From contig NZ_CP069526.1 in assembly GCF_016889705.1 (NCBI RefSeq), positions 9,514,001 to 9,578,000 on the forward strand: 64,000 bases of DNA. The letters run 5' to 3'. The notes under the pieces are model-generated. The model had not been told where the DNA came from, did not search any database, and saw nothing but the letters and a program-made list of their open reading frames with translations. The position numbers and the translations under genes were made by a program. This document shows, piece by piece, positions 17,845 through 26,920 of the stretch (positions within the stretch are counted from its first letter, which is position 1; each line of letters begins with the position of its first letter). This stretch comes from Amycolatopsis sp. FDAARGOS 1241 (lineage in GTDB: Bacteria > Actinomycetota > Actinomycetes > Mycobacteriales > Pseudonocardiaceae).

Positions 17845-18681
17845 ATGACCGAGGCGTTGGTACTGGGTGGCGGAGGAGTCGCGGGCATCGCGTGGATCAC
17901 GGGGCTGCTGGCCGGCCTCGCGGACGCCGGGCGGGATGTGAGCGGGGCGGACCTGATCGTCGGCACGTCGGCGGGGTCGGCCGTCGCGGCGCAGATCGGG
18001 AGCGGCCTGAGCCTGGGCGAACTGTACGTGCGCCAGACCGACCCGGCTCGGCAGGCCACGGAGATCTCGGCGGACCTGGACCTGGAGAAGTTCGGCGCGG
18101 AGTTCGCGTCGGTACTGTCCGGCGGCGGCACGGTTGCCCAGCTGCGGCAGGCCGTGGGCGCGTTCGCGCTGGCCGCCACGACCGTGCCGGAGGAGAAGCG
18201 TCGCGAGGTGATCGAGTCGCGGCTGCCGTCCCACGAGTGGCCCACGCGGGCGCTGTCGATCGTCGCCGTCGACGCTTCGACGGGCGAGCCGCGCGTGTTC
18301 GGCAACGACTCGGGCGTGCCGCTGGTCGACGCCGTCGCGGCGAGCTGCGCGGTGCCCGGTGTGTGGCCGGCCGTGACGATCGAGGGGCATCGGTACGTCG
18401 ACGGCGGGGTGCGGTCGGCGGCCAACGCCGACTACGCCGCCGGGTACGACCGGGTGCTGATCGTGGTGCCGCTCGGCGAAGCCGAGCTGTTCCCGGTGGA
18501 GAAGCCGCTGCCGGAGGTGCTGGCTTCGCTGCGCGCGGCCGGCGCCGAGGTCGCGGTGGTGGCGCCCGACGAGGCTTCGCTCGCGGCGATCGGCGCCAAC
18601 CCGCTCGACCCGGCGACGCGCGGCCCGGCCGCGGAGGCGGGCCGGGCGCAGGGCCGGGGGTTGAAGCTCGCCTGGGCGTGA
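17845..18681 (+). CDS. Patatin-like phospholipase, RssA type
   Basis: A patatin-family hydrolase of 278 residues. The oxyanion loop is LGGGGVAGI, the nucleophile serine sits in VGTSAGS, and the catalytic aspartate in YVDGGVRSAANAD, giving the Ser-Asp dyad of this family. No signal peptide or membrane segment is seen, so it is probably cytoplasmic. Such enzymes act on acyl ester bonds in lipids; the native substrate is not predictable. The ATG is preceded by a -10-like element instead of a ribosome binding site. Confidence 0.85.
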   Translation: MTEALVLGGGGVAGIAWITGLLAGLADAGRDVSGADLIVGTSAGSAVAAQIGSGLSLGELYVRQTDPARQATEISADLDLEKFGAEFASVLSGGGTVAQLRQAVGAFALAATTVPEEKRREVIESRLPSHEWPTRALSIVAVDASTGEPRVFGNDSGVPLVDAVAASCAVPGVWPAVTIEGHRYVDGGVRSAANADYAAGYDRVLIVVPLGEAELFPVEKPLPEVLASLRAAGAEVAVVAPDEASLAAIGANPLDPATRGPAAEAGRAQGRGLKLAWA

Positions 18682-18763
18682 CCGTTGGCTCGCCTGGGGG
18701 TAGCCGCTTGCCTACTCGCTGCGCATGAGGGAGAAAACAAGCCTCCGGCGGCGGTTTCGCTGG

Positions 18764-18776
18764 CAGACTGGCGCCC
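18764..18776 (+). promoter_or_regulatory. -10 element of a leaderless promoter (FMN reductase gene)
   Basis: CAGACT (18764-18769) lies 7 nt before the GTG, in the context GCTGGCAGACTGGCGCCC, differing at one base from the patatin upstream region. Confidence 0.4.
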
Positions 18777-19298
18777 GTGATCCTGCTCATCTGCGGCAGT
18801 CTGCGGGGCGGCTCGGTGAACGCGGCGGTCATCAACACTGCCGCGCACTTCACCGACGCGAAGGTCTACGCGGGGCTCGCCGACCTCCCGCACTTCAACC
18901 CGGACGACGACCACGAGCCACTGCCCCCGGCCGTCGCCGCGCTGCGTTCGGAGATCGCCGCGGCCGACGGCGTGCTGATCTGCACGCCCGAATATGCGGG
19001 CGGCCTCCCGGGCTCCTTCAAGAACCTCCTCGACTGGACCGTCGGCGGCGGCGAGATCTACGGCAAGCCCGTGTCGTGGATCAACGCCTCCTCCGTCGCC
19101 GCCCCCACCGGCGGCGCGGACGCCCACGACTCCCTCCGCAAAGTCCTCACCTACGCCGGCGCCCGCATCGTCGACGACGCGTGCGCCCGCATCCCCATCC
19201 CCCGCCACGCGGTCACCGACGCCGCCATCACGGACCCCGACCTGCGCGGCCGCATCGCCGTCGCACTCCGCCGGCTGGTCGAGGCCGCGAAGGCCTAG
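18777..19298 (+). CDS. NAD(P)H-dependent FMN reductase
   Basis: A flavodoxin-like reductase of 173 residues. The FMN phosphate-binding loop is CGSLRGGSVN and the family signature PEYAGGLPGSFKNLLDW is intact. It would use NAD(P)H to reduce FMN or, in related enzymes, quinones or azo compounds. The GTG start follows a -10-like CAGACT without a ribosome binding site. The last few codons are included in a decayed direct repeat that continues downstream. Confidence 0.85.
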   Translation: MILLICGSLRGGSVNAAVINTAAHFTDAKVYAGLADLPHFNPDDDHEPLPPAVAALRSEIAAADGVLICTPEYAGGLPGSFKNLLDWTVGGGEIYGKPVSWINASSVAAPTGGADAHDSLRKVLTYAGARIVDDACARIPIPRHAVTDAAITDPDLRGRIAVALRRLVEAAKA

Positions 19299-19770
19299 CC
19301 GGGACGCGCTGACTTCTGCGGGTGACTTCTGCGGGTTTGCTGGCGCTCGGCTGCCGGCTGCGTGCCTGCGCGTGCTGGTTACCTCGCGGAGGACCGCCGC
19401 GCCCTTCTGGCGCGCACCGCTGGCGTGCCTGCACGGGCTCGCCACCGCGCGGCGAGAACCTTTTCGCTGCCATTGCCCGGCGAGCACCGCCCACGGCCAC
19501 ATCGCCGCCCGCCTTCCGAGCGCTCGGCCGCGGCGACGAAGGCTTGGCCGGACGCGCTGGTGTCCGCGCGTAGTCGAAGCGCAGGTGCCGGCTGCGTGCC
19601 GGCGCCGTTGGCTCGGATAGCGTGCGGCGAGAACGCGCCGCCGGTCTTGACCGGCGAGCATTGCCCCGCCCGTATCGCCATCGGCGGGGGCGACCAAGCC
19701 CTTGCCCGGCGCGCGCGGCGAGCGCTGCGGCTCATCCAGGCCAATCCGCGCCGGCCCGTTCGGCGATGAC
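19289..19770. repeat. Decayed imperfect direct repeats, non-coding
   Basis: Two diverged copies of a block of roughly 175-245 bp follow each other. Shared landmarks are GAAGGC-TAGCC-GGGACGCGCTG near 19289 and its variant near 19540, GCCGGCTGCGTGCC at 19353-19366 and 19587-19600, and GCGGCGAGAAC at 19449-19459 and 19624-19634. The changing offsets (about 250, 234, 175) show deletions between copies. No credible gene is seen in 19299-19843; the reading frames here lack any family resemblance. Confidence 0.6.
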
Positions 19771-19843
19771 ACCTCACGTGTCCTTTCTGTGCAGTTCACG
19801 GTGTTGTCAGACCTTCGCCACTGGAGTGGGGCGCAATGGGTAC

Positions 19844-20542
19844 GTGGCTAGCCGTCTGCTGGTATCGCTGTCCGGGGCCGCCCCGCGTACGCTGCACCGC
19901 TGCGCCGACCTCGCCGCGGAGCTGGAGCGGCGCAAGGTGCCGCTGTCGATCCTGCACGTGGCGCGGACCGAGGACGGGCCGGTGACCGCGTGGGTGCGCA
20001 CGCGAGCCGAGGCGGGGGACTCCGTGCTGTTGCACGGTTACGACCACCGCATCACGCCGACGCACCGGGCCATGCACCTGGGCAAGCGCGCGGAGTTCGC
20101 GGACCTGCCCGCGCACGAGGCGCGGCTGCGCCTGATCGCCGCGAAGGCAGCGCTCGACACGACCGGCGTGACCGTCGACGGGTTCGCGCCGCCGCGGTGG
20201 CTGGCGTCGGCGGGGACGCTGCTGGCATTGCGGGAGCACGGGTTCACGTTGTGCGCGAACGCGAACACCGTCCGCGACCTGGTGAGCGGCGAGGCGCACC
20301 GGGCGCGCGTGCAGGAGTTCACGAGCCAGTCGCAGCGCACGGAGACCGTCCGCTGCTTCGCGCTCGTGCTCGCCTCCGCCCGCGCGGCCCGGCGTGGTGG
20401 CCTCGTTCGGTTGGGGATCGACGCCGCCGATCTCGCGCGCCCCGGCTTGCGCCAGGCGCTGCTCGACGCCGTCGACGTCGCCCTTGAGCACCGCGCGTTC
20501 GGCAGCACGTACGGCTCCCTGCGCAGCGCGGTCGCGGCCTGA
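19844..20542 (+). CDS. DUF2334 polysaccharide-deacetylase-like protein
   Basis: A protein of 232 residues of the DUF2334 family, related to carbohydrate deacetylases. VASRLLVSLSGAAPRTL opens the fold, LLHGYDH carries the likely metal histidine and aspartate, and GFAPPRWLAS and GFTLCANANTV follow the family pattern. The GTG at 19844 is fixed by frame; a nearby ATG (19836) is out of frame. The neighbours do not indicate its role. Activity on a cell-envelope sugar is conceivable but unproven. Confidence 0.75.
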   Translation: MASRLLVSLSGAAPRTLHRCADLAAELERRKVPLSILHVARTEDGPVTAWVRTRAEAGDSVLLHGYDHRITPTHRAMHLGKRAEFADLPAHEARLRLIAAKAALDTTGVTVDGFAPPRWLASAGTLLALREHGFTLCANANTVRDLVSGEAHRARVQEFTSQSQRTETVRCFALVLASARAARRGGLVRLGIDAADLARPGLRQALLDAVDVALEHRAFGSTYGSLRSAVAA

Positions 20543-20543
20543 C

Positions 20544-22087
20544 CTACTCGGCGCCGAGGGCTGTCGCCGCCCGCACGCGCAGCTCGGTGAACTTCGCGTC
20601 GTCCTCGCGTGCCCGGCTCAGCTTCGACCCGACGACGCAGCCGAGGAAACCCAGCGGGATCGACACGAGCGTCGGGTAGTCCAGCGGGAACGGCGCGTGC
20701 GCCGCCCCGCCCGGCCACACGGCCGGGCTCAGCACGATCAGCACGATCAGCACCACCGAACTCACCAGCCCGCTCGCGATGCCCGTGAGTGCGCCCGCCG
20801 TGCCGCGCCACGACAATGCGAGCACCAGCGCCGGGAAGTTCGCGCTCGCCGCGACGGACAGCGCGAGCCCGACGAGGAACGCGACGTTGATGTTCGGTCC
20901 CGCCAGCAGCGTCACCGCCACCGCGATCGCCCCGATCACGGCCGACGACAGCCGCGCCACGAGCTTCTGCTCGCGTTCGGTCGCACCACCGCGGCGGATC
21001 ACGTTGGACCACAGGTCGTGCGACGCCGAGCCGGACGCCGAAAGCACCAGCCCCGCCACCACCGCGAGGATCGTCGCGAACGCGACCGCCCCGACGAACG
21101 CCGTGAACACCTGGCCGCCGAACGCGTCCGGCCCGCCGCCGAGGTGCTGCGCGAGCGGCGGCGCCGCGAGGTTCGCACCCGGCCCGGCGGGCTTCTCACC
21201 CGCGGACCCGAGCAGCGCGCGGGCGCCGTAGCCGATGATCGACGTCAGCACGAAGAACGTGCCGATCAGCCCGATCGCCCAGCCCACCGACGCGCGCGCC
21301 GTCTTCGCGTCCGGCACCGTGAAGAACCGGATCAGGATGTGCGGCAGGGCGGCAGTGCCGATCACGAACGCGACCGCCGCCGCGACCGTGTTCAGCGGGG
21401 TGCGGTGCGAGCCGCCGGGTGCGAGGTACGCGTCGCCGAGCGGGTGGGCCGCGGCGGCGCGGTCGAACAGGCTGATCGGGTTCCAGCCAACCTGGCTCAG
21501 CACCCCGATCGCCAGCGCGAGCCCGGCCGCCATCAGCAGCGCGGCCTTCATGATCTGCACCCACGTGGTCGCGAGCATGCCGCCGAACACCACATACAGG
21601 AGCATCGCCGCGCCCGTGAGGATCACCGCCGGTGTGACGTGAGCCCGCTCAGCGTCCGGATCAGCACACCGGAGCCGACCAGCTGCGCGATCAGGTAGAT
21701 GGTGACGATGAACAGGTTCGCCGACGCCGTCATCGCCCGCACCGGCCGCGCGCGCAACCGGTAGGACAGCACGTCGGCGACGGTGAGCTGGCCCGCGTTG
21801 CGCATGCGTTCGGCGAACAGCAGCAGCACGAGCAGGAACGCGACGGCCGCGGCGATCGCGAGCACCCAGCCGTCGAAGCCGCTGAGGAAGATCAGCGCGG
21901 TGAAGCCGAGGACCGTCGCCGCGGACATCAGGTCGCCCGCCACCGCGAAACCGTTCTGCGCCGCGGAGATCCCGCGGCCGGCGGCGAGGTATTCGGTGGT
22001 CGTGTTCGTCTTGCGGGCCGCGAAGAACGTGACCACCAGCGTCACCGCGATCAGCACCGCGAACGCGGTGAGCCGCACGGCGTTCAC
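20544..22087 (-). pseudogene. Acetate-type sodium:solute symporter (ActP-like), split by a frameshift
   Basis: A solute:sodium symporter of about 510 residues is read in two frames. The N-terminal part from GTG 22087 contains TFFAARKTNTTTEYLAAGR and QNGFAVAGDLMSAATVLG and runs out near 21640 after LIRTLSGLT. The rest (TPAVILTGAAMLLYVVFGG, GGMLATTWVQIMK, TALPHILIRFF) continues in another frame to 20544. Adding a single base near 21630 restores one protein, so this is a one-base deletion or a sequencing error. ActP-type proteins import acetate and other short acids. The GTG overlaps the stop of the DUF485 gene. Confidence 0.8.
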
Positions 22088-22394
22088 CGGGCCACCACCG
22101 CGGGTCGGCCGCGAGCGGCGGGCTCAAGCGGGTCGAACACCCGCGCCGTGCGGCGCAGGTACGCCCACGTGATGACCCCGACCAGCACGAACTGGCTCAG
22201 GCCCAGCCCGTACGCGAGCGTCAGGCCGCGGAACACCGACGAGCCCAGTGAGCCCGGCAGCCACGCGACGAGCACGAGGAACAGCGTGAAGCAGCCGAGG
22301 CCGGCCGTGAGCGCGACGGCCGCGAACCGGCGCCGCGACCGCACGAGCGTCTGGACGCCGGCGAGACTTCCACCAGCGCAAACTCAGTGTCCAC
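22084..22394 (-). pseudogene. DUF485 membrane protein, symporter partner, with probable N-terminal frameshift
   Basis: The open part (GTG 22344 to 22084) encodes 86 residues with two membrane spans, as in YjcH, which is cotranscribed with ActP. Upstream, the same frame continues as SLAGVQTLVRSRRRF without a start, while another frame starts at GTG 22394 as DTEFALVE. Inserting one base near 22367 joins them to DTEFALVE-SLAGVQTLV, which looks like the native N-terminus. The functional gene may therefore be broken, or translation may begin at 22344. Confidence 0.6.
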
Positions 22395-22443
22395 AGAGGA
22401 GGGGGAGGGAGTCGTCGTGGACTGCTCCTTTCAAAGTGGACAG

Positions 22444-22472
22444 AGGCTAGCTAACGCTCGTAATTAAGACAA
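22444..22472 (-). promoter_or_regulatory. Promoter for the DUF485-symporter operon
   Basis: On the minus strand TTGTCT (22472-22467) and TAGCCT (22449-22444) are spaced by 17 nt, directed at the DUF485 gene. The spacer contains a weak GCTAA half-site resembling the TetR operators further right. Confidence 0.45.
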
Positions 22473-22551
22473 GTGTCCGGTTCGCGAAGTCTGCGCGACT
22501 CACCCGGGGGACGCGGCGCTCGCGCCCGACGGGGGCTGGAATCATGGACCC

Positions 22552-23157
22552 ATGGCTCCAGGGGCGGTCGGCAAGTCCGAAGCGAAGACGACGGTGAGCC
22601 CGGCTGCGGTCCGGGAAGCCGCACTCACGCTGTTCGCCGAGCGCGGCTACCACGGCACGGCGCTCAGCCAGATCGCGGCCGAGCTCAAGATCCGCACGCC
22701 CAGCCTGTACAACCACATGCGCGCCAAGCAGGACCTCCTGCGCGACATCGTCGCCGACACGACCGAACAGGTCTGGGCCGACTACGAGCAGGCGGTCGAG
22801 GGCGTCGACGACGTCGCCGAACGGCTGCGCAACGCGACCCGGGTGTACGCGCTGCGCCACGCCACCCACCGGCGCGAAGCCCTCATCGTCAACCGGGACA
22901 TCGCCAGCATCGAAGAGCCTGCCCGCAGCGAGGTCCTGGAGCTGCGCCGGCGCCACGCGCGGGCCATCAAGGACCTCATCGAGGAAGGCGTGAAGGCCGG
23001 CCGGTTCCACGAGGAGTCCTCGACGCTCGCGGCGTTCGGGATTCTCGAGATGTGCGTGAGCATCGCCCGGTGGTTCCGCGAAGACGGGCCACTTTCGCCT
23101 GAAGACGTGGCCGAGAAGTACAGCGAGTACGCCCTGCGCGTCGCCGGCTTGGGCTGA
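22552..23157 (+). CDS. TetR-family transcriptional regulator (copy 1)
   Basis: A regulator of 201 residues. The N-terminal helix-turn-helix reads ALTLFAERGYHGTALSQIA and IRTPSLYNHMRAKQDLL; the C-terminal ligand domain contains TRVYALRHATHRREALIVNRD and EMCVSIARWFRED. It is divergent from the DUF485-symporter genes and stands before an acyl-CoA synthetase. A close paralogue is encoded at 34454, at the other end of the same block. Both share nearly identical recognition helices, and the likely operator ACTAA-N6-TTAGT occurs in the adjacent promoters. Confidence 0.88.
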   Translation: MAPGAVGKSEAKTTVSPAAVREAALTLFAERGYHGTALSQIAAELKIRTPSLYNHMRAKQDLLRDIVADTTEQVWADYEQAVEGVDDVAERLRNATRVYALRHATHRREALIVNRDIASIEEPARSEVLELRRRHARAIKDLIEEGVKAGRFHEESSTLAAFGILEMCVSIARWFREDGPLSPEDVAEKYSEYALRVAGLG

Positions 23158-23212
23158 CCCGCGCGCTCGAACGTGCTTGGCGCGTTCCCCTGTCTGGCGT
23201 AGTGCGAACACC

Positions 23213-23264
23213 TTGCCCCGCCCCCTCGTGCTCTCTACACTCCAGCAACTAACTATCATTAGTT
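23213..23264 (+). promoter_or_regulatory. Promoter and TetR-type operator A (acyl-CoA synthetase)
   Basis: TTGCCC (23213-23218), 17 nt, TACACT (23236-23241), then the palindrome AACTAA-CTATCA-TTAGTT (23247-23264). Bound repressor would cover the transcription start. The same architecture recurs at 24850-24899 and 35078-35134. Confidence 0.7.
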
Positions 23265-23270
23265 AACCTC

Positions 23271-24833
23271 GTGATGGAGATGTCGATGCTCAGAGTCGAG
23301 TTGATCCGTCCCATCCCCCAGCTGCTGGTCGGGCACGCGGCGCGCTTCGGCGGCAAGGTCGCGTTCTACGACGACCGCCGATCGGTCACGTACGCGGACC
23401 TGGCGGAACGAACGCGGCGGCTCGCGGGGAACCTCGTGGACGAGGGCGTGGCACACGGCGACCGCGTGCTGATCTACCTGGACAACAGCGTGGAAACGGC
23501 CGAGGCGTACCTGCTGACCACCCGCCTGGGCGCCGTCGGGGTGTGCGCGAACCCGAACGCCGCGCCCGCGGAGGTGGCTTACCAGCTGGGCGACAGTGAT
23601 GCTCGCGTGGTGATCACCGACGACGCCCACCTCGACCACGTCCGCACGATGGTCGCGGCGCGGGGCGTCGACACGCTGGTCCTGCTGGTCACCGACGGTG
23701 CCGTCCCGCCGGACGCGCGGTCGTACGAGACGTTCGCGACCGCGGAACCGAAGAACGCGCCCCGCGACGACCTCGGCCTGGACGACGTCGCGTGGATGCT
23801 CTACACGTCCGGCACCACCGGCCGGCCCAAGGGCGTGCTGCTGACGCAACGCAGCTGCCTGTGGGTCGTCGCCGCGTGCTGGGCGCCGATCGTGGGGCTG
23901 ACGCCGGCCGACCGGGTGCTGTGCCCGCTGCCGCTGTTCCACTCGTACGCGCTGGACCTGTGCGTGCTCGGCGTCTTCGCGGTCGGCGCCACGGAACGGA
24001 TCCTGCCGCGGTTCACGACGTCGCGGGTGCTGGAACTGCTCACCAGTGAGCCGTTCACCTTCATGCCCGGCGTGCCCACGATGTTCCAGTACCTGCTCCA
24101 CGGCACCCGCGGAAAAGGCTTCCACAGCACCACGTTGCGCATGTGCGTCTCGGCCGGCGCGATCATGCCCGCCGCGCTCAACGCCGAGTTCGAGCAGGAG
24201 TTCGGCGTGCAGCTGCTGGAGGGCTACGGCATCACGGAAACGTCCACAATGGTCACCATGAACACGCCCGGCGGCGGGCGTGTGCTGGGCTCGTGCGGCC
24301 TGCCGCTGCCCGGCGTCGGCGTGCGGCTGGTGGACCCGGTGACCGGCGAGGACGTCGGCGTCGGTGAGGAGGGCGAGCTGTGGGTGAGCGGCCCGAACAT
24401 CATGCAGGGCTACCACAACCGAGCCGAGGCGAGCGCTGAGGCGCTGCACCTCGGCTGGTACCACACGGGTGACCTCGGCCGGCGCGACGCCAACGGGTTC
24501 CTCACGATTTCCGGGCGCACCAAGGAACTCATCATCCGCGGCGGCGAGAACATCTACCCGGCCGAAGTGGAGGCCGTGCTGCTGAAGGTCGCCGGCGTGG
24601 CCGACGCGGCCGTGGTCGCGCGCAAGCACGCCGACCTGGGTGAGGTTCCCGTCGCGTTCGTCGTGCCCGACGAGGCCGGCAAGGTCGACGAGCCGGCGCT
24701 GCTGGCCGCGTGCCGGCAGGAGCTGTCGCACTTCAAGGTGCCCGAGCAGATCCTCGAGATCGACGCGATCCCGCGCACCGGCTCGGGCAAGATCATGCGC
24801 TTCCGCCTGCAGGAACGCCTGATCGACGCATGA
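23271..24833 (+). CDS. Acyl-CoA synthetase (AMP-forming)
   Basis: An ANL-superfamily ligase of up to 520 residues. The ATP loop YTSGTTGRPKG, A5 motif EGYGITET, YHTGDLGRRDANGFL, ISGRTKELIIRGGENIYP and the C-terminal catalytic lysine in TGSGKIMR are all present. It activates a carboxylic acid as an acyl-CoA; chain or ring preference cannot be read. Several in-frame starts are close together (23271 GTG or ATG codons down to 23286); the exact one is uncertain. It has its own operator-controlled promoter and precedes the large operon that begins at 24912. Confidence 0.88.
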   Translation: MMEMSMLRVELIRPIPQLLVGHAARFGGKVAFYDDRRSVTYADLAERTRRLAGNLVDEGVAHGDRVLIYLDNSVETAEAYLLTTRLGAVGVCANPNAAPAEVAYQLGDSDARVVITDDAHLDHVRTMVAARGVDTLVLLVTDGAVPPDARSYETFATAEPKNAPRDDLGLDDVAWMLYTSGTTGRPKGVLLTQRSCLWVVAACWAPIVGLTPADRVLCPLPLFHSYALDLCVLGVFAVGATERILPRFTTSRVLELLTSEPFTFMPGVPTMFQYLLHGTRGKGFHSTTLRMCVSAGAIMPAALNAEFEQEFGVQLLEGYGITETSTMVTMNTPGGGRVLGSCGLPLPGVGVRLVDPVTGEDVGVGEEGELWVSGPNIMQGYHNRAEASAEALHLGWYHTGDLGRRDANGFLTISGRTKELIIRGGENIYPAEVEAVLLKVAGVADAAVVARKHADLGEVPVAFVVPDEAGKVDEPALLAACRQELSHFKVPEQILEIDAIPRTGSGKIMRFRLQERLIDA

Positions 24834-24849
24834 CGCGCGACGCCCCGGC

Positions 24850-24899
24850 TTGACCCGGGGACGATGTCGGCCCTACTCTACAAACTAACGTTAATTAGT
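24850..24899 (+). promoter_or_regulatory. Promoter and TetR-type operator B (eleven-gene operon)
   Basis: TTGACC (24850-24855), an 18-nt spacer, TACTCT (24874-24879), then ACTAA-CGTTAA-TTAGT (24884-24899), a palindrome 4 nt beyond the -10. It sits 12 nt before the GTG of the first operon gene, with AAGGTGG as ribosome binding site. Confidence 0.7.
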
Positions 24900-24911
24900 A
24901 AGGTGGTGTGT

Positions 24912-25526
24912 GTGGACCTCTCCAACACCTTCACCGTCGACCTGCCGGTCGAGGACGCCTGGCGCGTGCTGACGGACCTCGAGCGCGTCGCTCCGTGCCT
25001 GCCCGGTGCCGCGCTGCTCGGCGTCGAGAACGGCGTGTACCAGGGCGCGGTGAAGATCAAGGTGGGCCCAGTTTCGGCGAAGTACCAGGGCACGGCGCGT
25101 TTCGTCGAGAAGGACGAGACCGCTCACCGCGCGGTGTTGCGGGCCGAGGGCAAGGACGCCGGCGGCCAGGGCAACGCGGCCGCCACCGTCACCGCGACGC
25201 TCACCGCGCAGGGCAGCGGGACCACAGTGGACGTGCGCACCGACCTCGCCTTGTCGGGGCGGGTGGCGCAGTTCGGCCGCGGGGTGATCGCCGACGTCAC
25301 CGGCAAGCTCCTCGGCCAGTTCGTGCAGCGCCTCGAAGCGGAGGTCGCCGGCACCGTCCAGCGCATCAACGGCAAGCCGGTGAACCTCGACGAGGTCGAA
25401 CCGCTCGACGTGATGGCGAGCGTCGGCGGCACCGTCGCGAAGCGCGCGCTGCCTGTCGCGGCCGTGGCCCTGCTGCTGGCCGTGCTGGCGATCCTGGTGG
25501 CGCGCAAGGGAAAGGGGACACGATGA
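24912..25526 (+). CDS. CoxG-like SRPBCC protein with C-terminal membrane anchor
   Basis: A protein of 204 residues of the CO dehydrogenase subunit G (CoxG) family within the SRPBCC fold. LSNTFTVDLPVEDAWRVLTDLE and PCLPGAALLG are the family N-terminus, and VGPVSAKYQGTARF the central strand. A single hydrophobic segment near the end (ALPVAAVALLLAVLAILVA) suggests a membrane tether. CoxG proteins anchor molybdenum hydroxylases of the CO dehydrogenase family to the membrane, which fits the three-subunit hydroxylase encoded downstream in this operon. The stop overlaps the ALDH start. Confidence 0.85.
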   Translation: MDLSNTFTVDLPVEDAWRVLTDLERVAPCLPGAALLGVENGVYQGAVKIKVGPVSAKYQGTARFVEKDETAHRAVLRAEGKDAGGQGNAAATVTATLTAQGSGTTVDVRTDLALSGRVAQFGRGVIADVTGKLLGQFVQRLEAEVAGTVQRINGKPVNLDEVEPLDVMASVGGTVAKRALPVAAVALLLAVLAILVARKGKGTR

Positions 25527-26920
25527 GCGACCTGGTGCGGGAACCCCACCTCTATGTCGGCGGCCGGTGGATCGCCGGCGGTGGCAGCGACTGCGAGGTC
25601 GAGAACCCGGCCACCGAGGAGCCCGCCGGTGTCGTCACGCAGGCCTCGCCGGCCGTCGTGAACCTCGCGGTGGCCTCAGCGAACGCGGCGTTCGACGGCT
25701 GGTCCACCACGCCCGTCGCCGAGCGGGCCGCGGCCCTGCGGCGCCTGCACGACGTGATCTTGGAGCGTGCCGAGCGGTTCGCCGAGCTCATCACGCTCGA
25801 ACAGGGCTCGCCGCCGCCGGTGGCGCGGAAGTTGCACGTGGACACTCCACTGGCGGTGCTGGCCCGCACGGCCGACGCGCTGGAGCAGTTCGAGTTCCGC
25901 CGCGAACTCGGCAACTCCGTGATCCTGCGCGAGCCCGTCGGGGTCGTCGCCGCGATCACGCCGTGGAACCTGCCGCTGCACCAGATCATCGTCAAGGTCG
26001 TGCCTGCACTCGCCGCCGGCTGCACCGTGGTGCTCAAGCCGGCCGCGCTGACGCCGCTCACCGCGTTCGAGCTCATGCGCGCCTTCGAGGCCGCCGGTTT
26101 CCCGGCCGGCACGATCAACCTCGCCACCGGCAGCGGTGGTGACGTCGGCGACCAGCTGACGCGCAGCGTGGGCGTCGACCACGTGTCGTTCACCGGGTCC
26201 ACGCCGGTCGGCGCGCAGGTCGCGGCCGCCGCAGCGGAGACGATCAAGGGTGTCACGTTGGAGCTGGGCGGCAAGTCCGCCAGCGTCGTGCTGTCCGATG
26301 TGGACGATGCGCTGCTCGCCAAGGCCGTGAAGGTCACCGTGGCGAACTGCTACCTCAACGGCGGCCAGACGTGCACCGCGCTCTCGCGGCTGATCGTCCC
26401 GGCCGACCGGCTCGCGCAGGTGGAAGAACTGGCGGCCGCCGCCTCGGCGAAGTACGTCCCGGGCGAGCGGCTCGGTCCGCTCATCTCGGCCGGGCAGCGC
26501 AAGGAGGTCGAGAGCTTCCTCGCACCGGGTGAGGCGCGGGCCATCACCGGCCCGGTCGAGCTGCCGGACCGCGGCTACTACGTGCAGCCCACCGTCTACA
26601 GCGGAGTCGATCCCGACTCCCGGCTCGCGCAGGAGGAGGTTTTCGGGCCCGTCCTGGCGATTCTCGCCGCGAAGTCGGACGACGAAGCCATCGCCATCGC
26701 CAACAACTCGCGGTACGGGCTCGGCGGTGCACTGTGGACCGGCGACCCGGACCACGCGCTGGAGTACGCCGCGCGCATCCGCACCGGCCAGGTCGACGTG
26801 AACGGCGCGCCGTTCAACCCGCGCGCGCCGTTCGGCGGGTACAAGGCCTCAGGCGTCGGGCGCGAGATCGGCGACTACGGCATCGAAGACGTGCTCGAGA
26901 TCAAGGCGGTGCAGCTGTGA
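25523..26920 (+). CDS. Aldehyde dehydrogenase, NAD(P)-dependent
   Basis: An aldehyde dehydrogenase of 465 residues. The conserved PWNLPLHQ, the nucleotide loop FTGSTPVG, the general-base region LELGGKSA, the catalytic cysteine in NGGQTCTALSR and the EEVFGPV block are present. It would oxidise an aldehyde to the acid, which the nearby acyl-CoA synthetase could activate. It is coupled to its neighbours by 4-nt overlaps on both sides. Confidence 0.9.
   Translation: MSDLVREPHLYVGGRWIAGGGSDCEVENPATEEPAGVVTQASPAVVNLAVASANAAFDGWSTTPVAERAAALRRLHDVILERAERFAELITLEQGSPPPVARKLHVDTPLAVLARTADALEQFEFRRELGNSVILREPVGVVAAITPWNLPLHQIIVKVVPALAAGCTVVLKPAALTPLTAFELMRAFEAAGFPAGTINLATGSGGDVGDQLTRSVGVDHVSFTGSTPVGAQVAAAAAETIKGVTLELGGKSASVVLSDVDDALLAKAVKVTVANCYLNGGQTCTALSRLIVPADRLAQVEELAAAASAKYVPGERLGPLISAGQRKEVESFLAPGEARAITGPVELPDRGYYVQPTVYSGVDPDSRLAQEEVFGPVLAILAAKSDDEAIAIANNSRYGLGGALWTGDPDHALEYAARIRTGQVDVNGAPFNPRAPFGGYKASGVGREIGDYGIEDVLEIKAVQL

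Noticed and set aside
19622..19843. Extended N-terminus of the DUF2334 protein
   Set aside because: The upstream in-frame codons fall in decayed repeat DNA and lack family similarity; GTG 19844 gives the expected domain start.
22450..22465. Fourth TetR operator between DUF485 and the TetR gene
   Set aside because: GCTAA-N6-TAATT matches the consensus poorly on the right half; it is kept only as a weak half-site remark.
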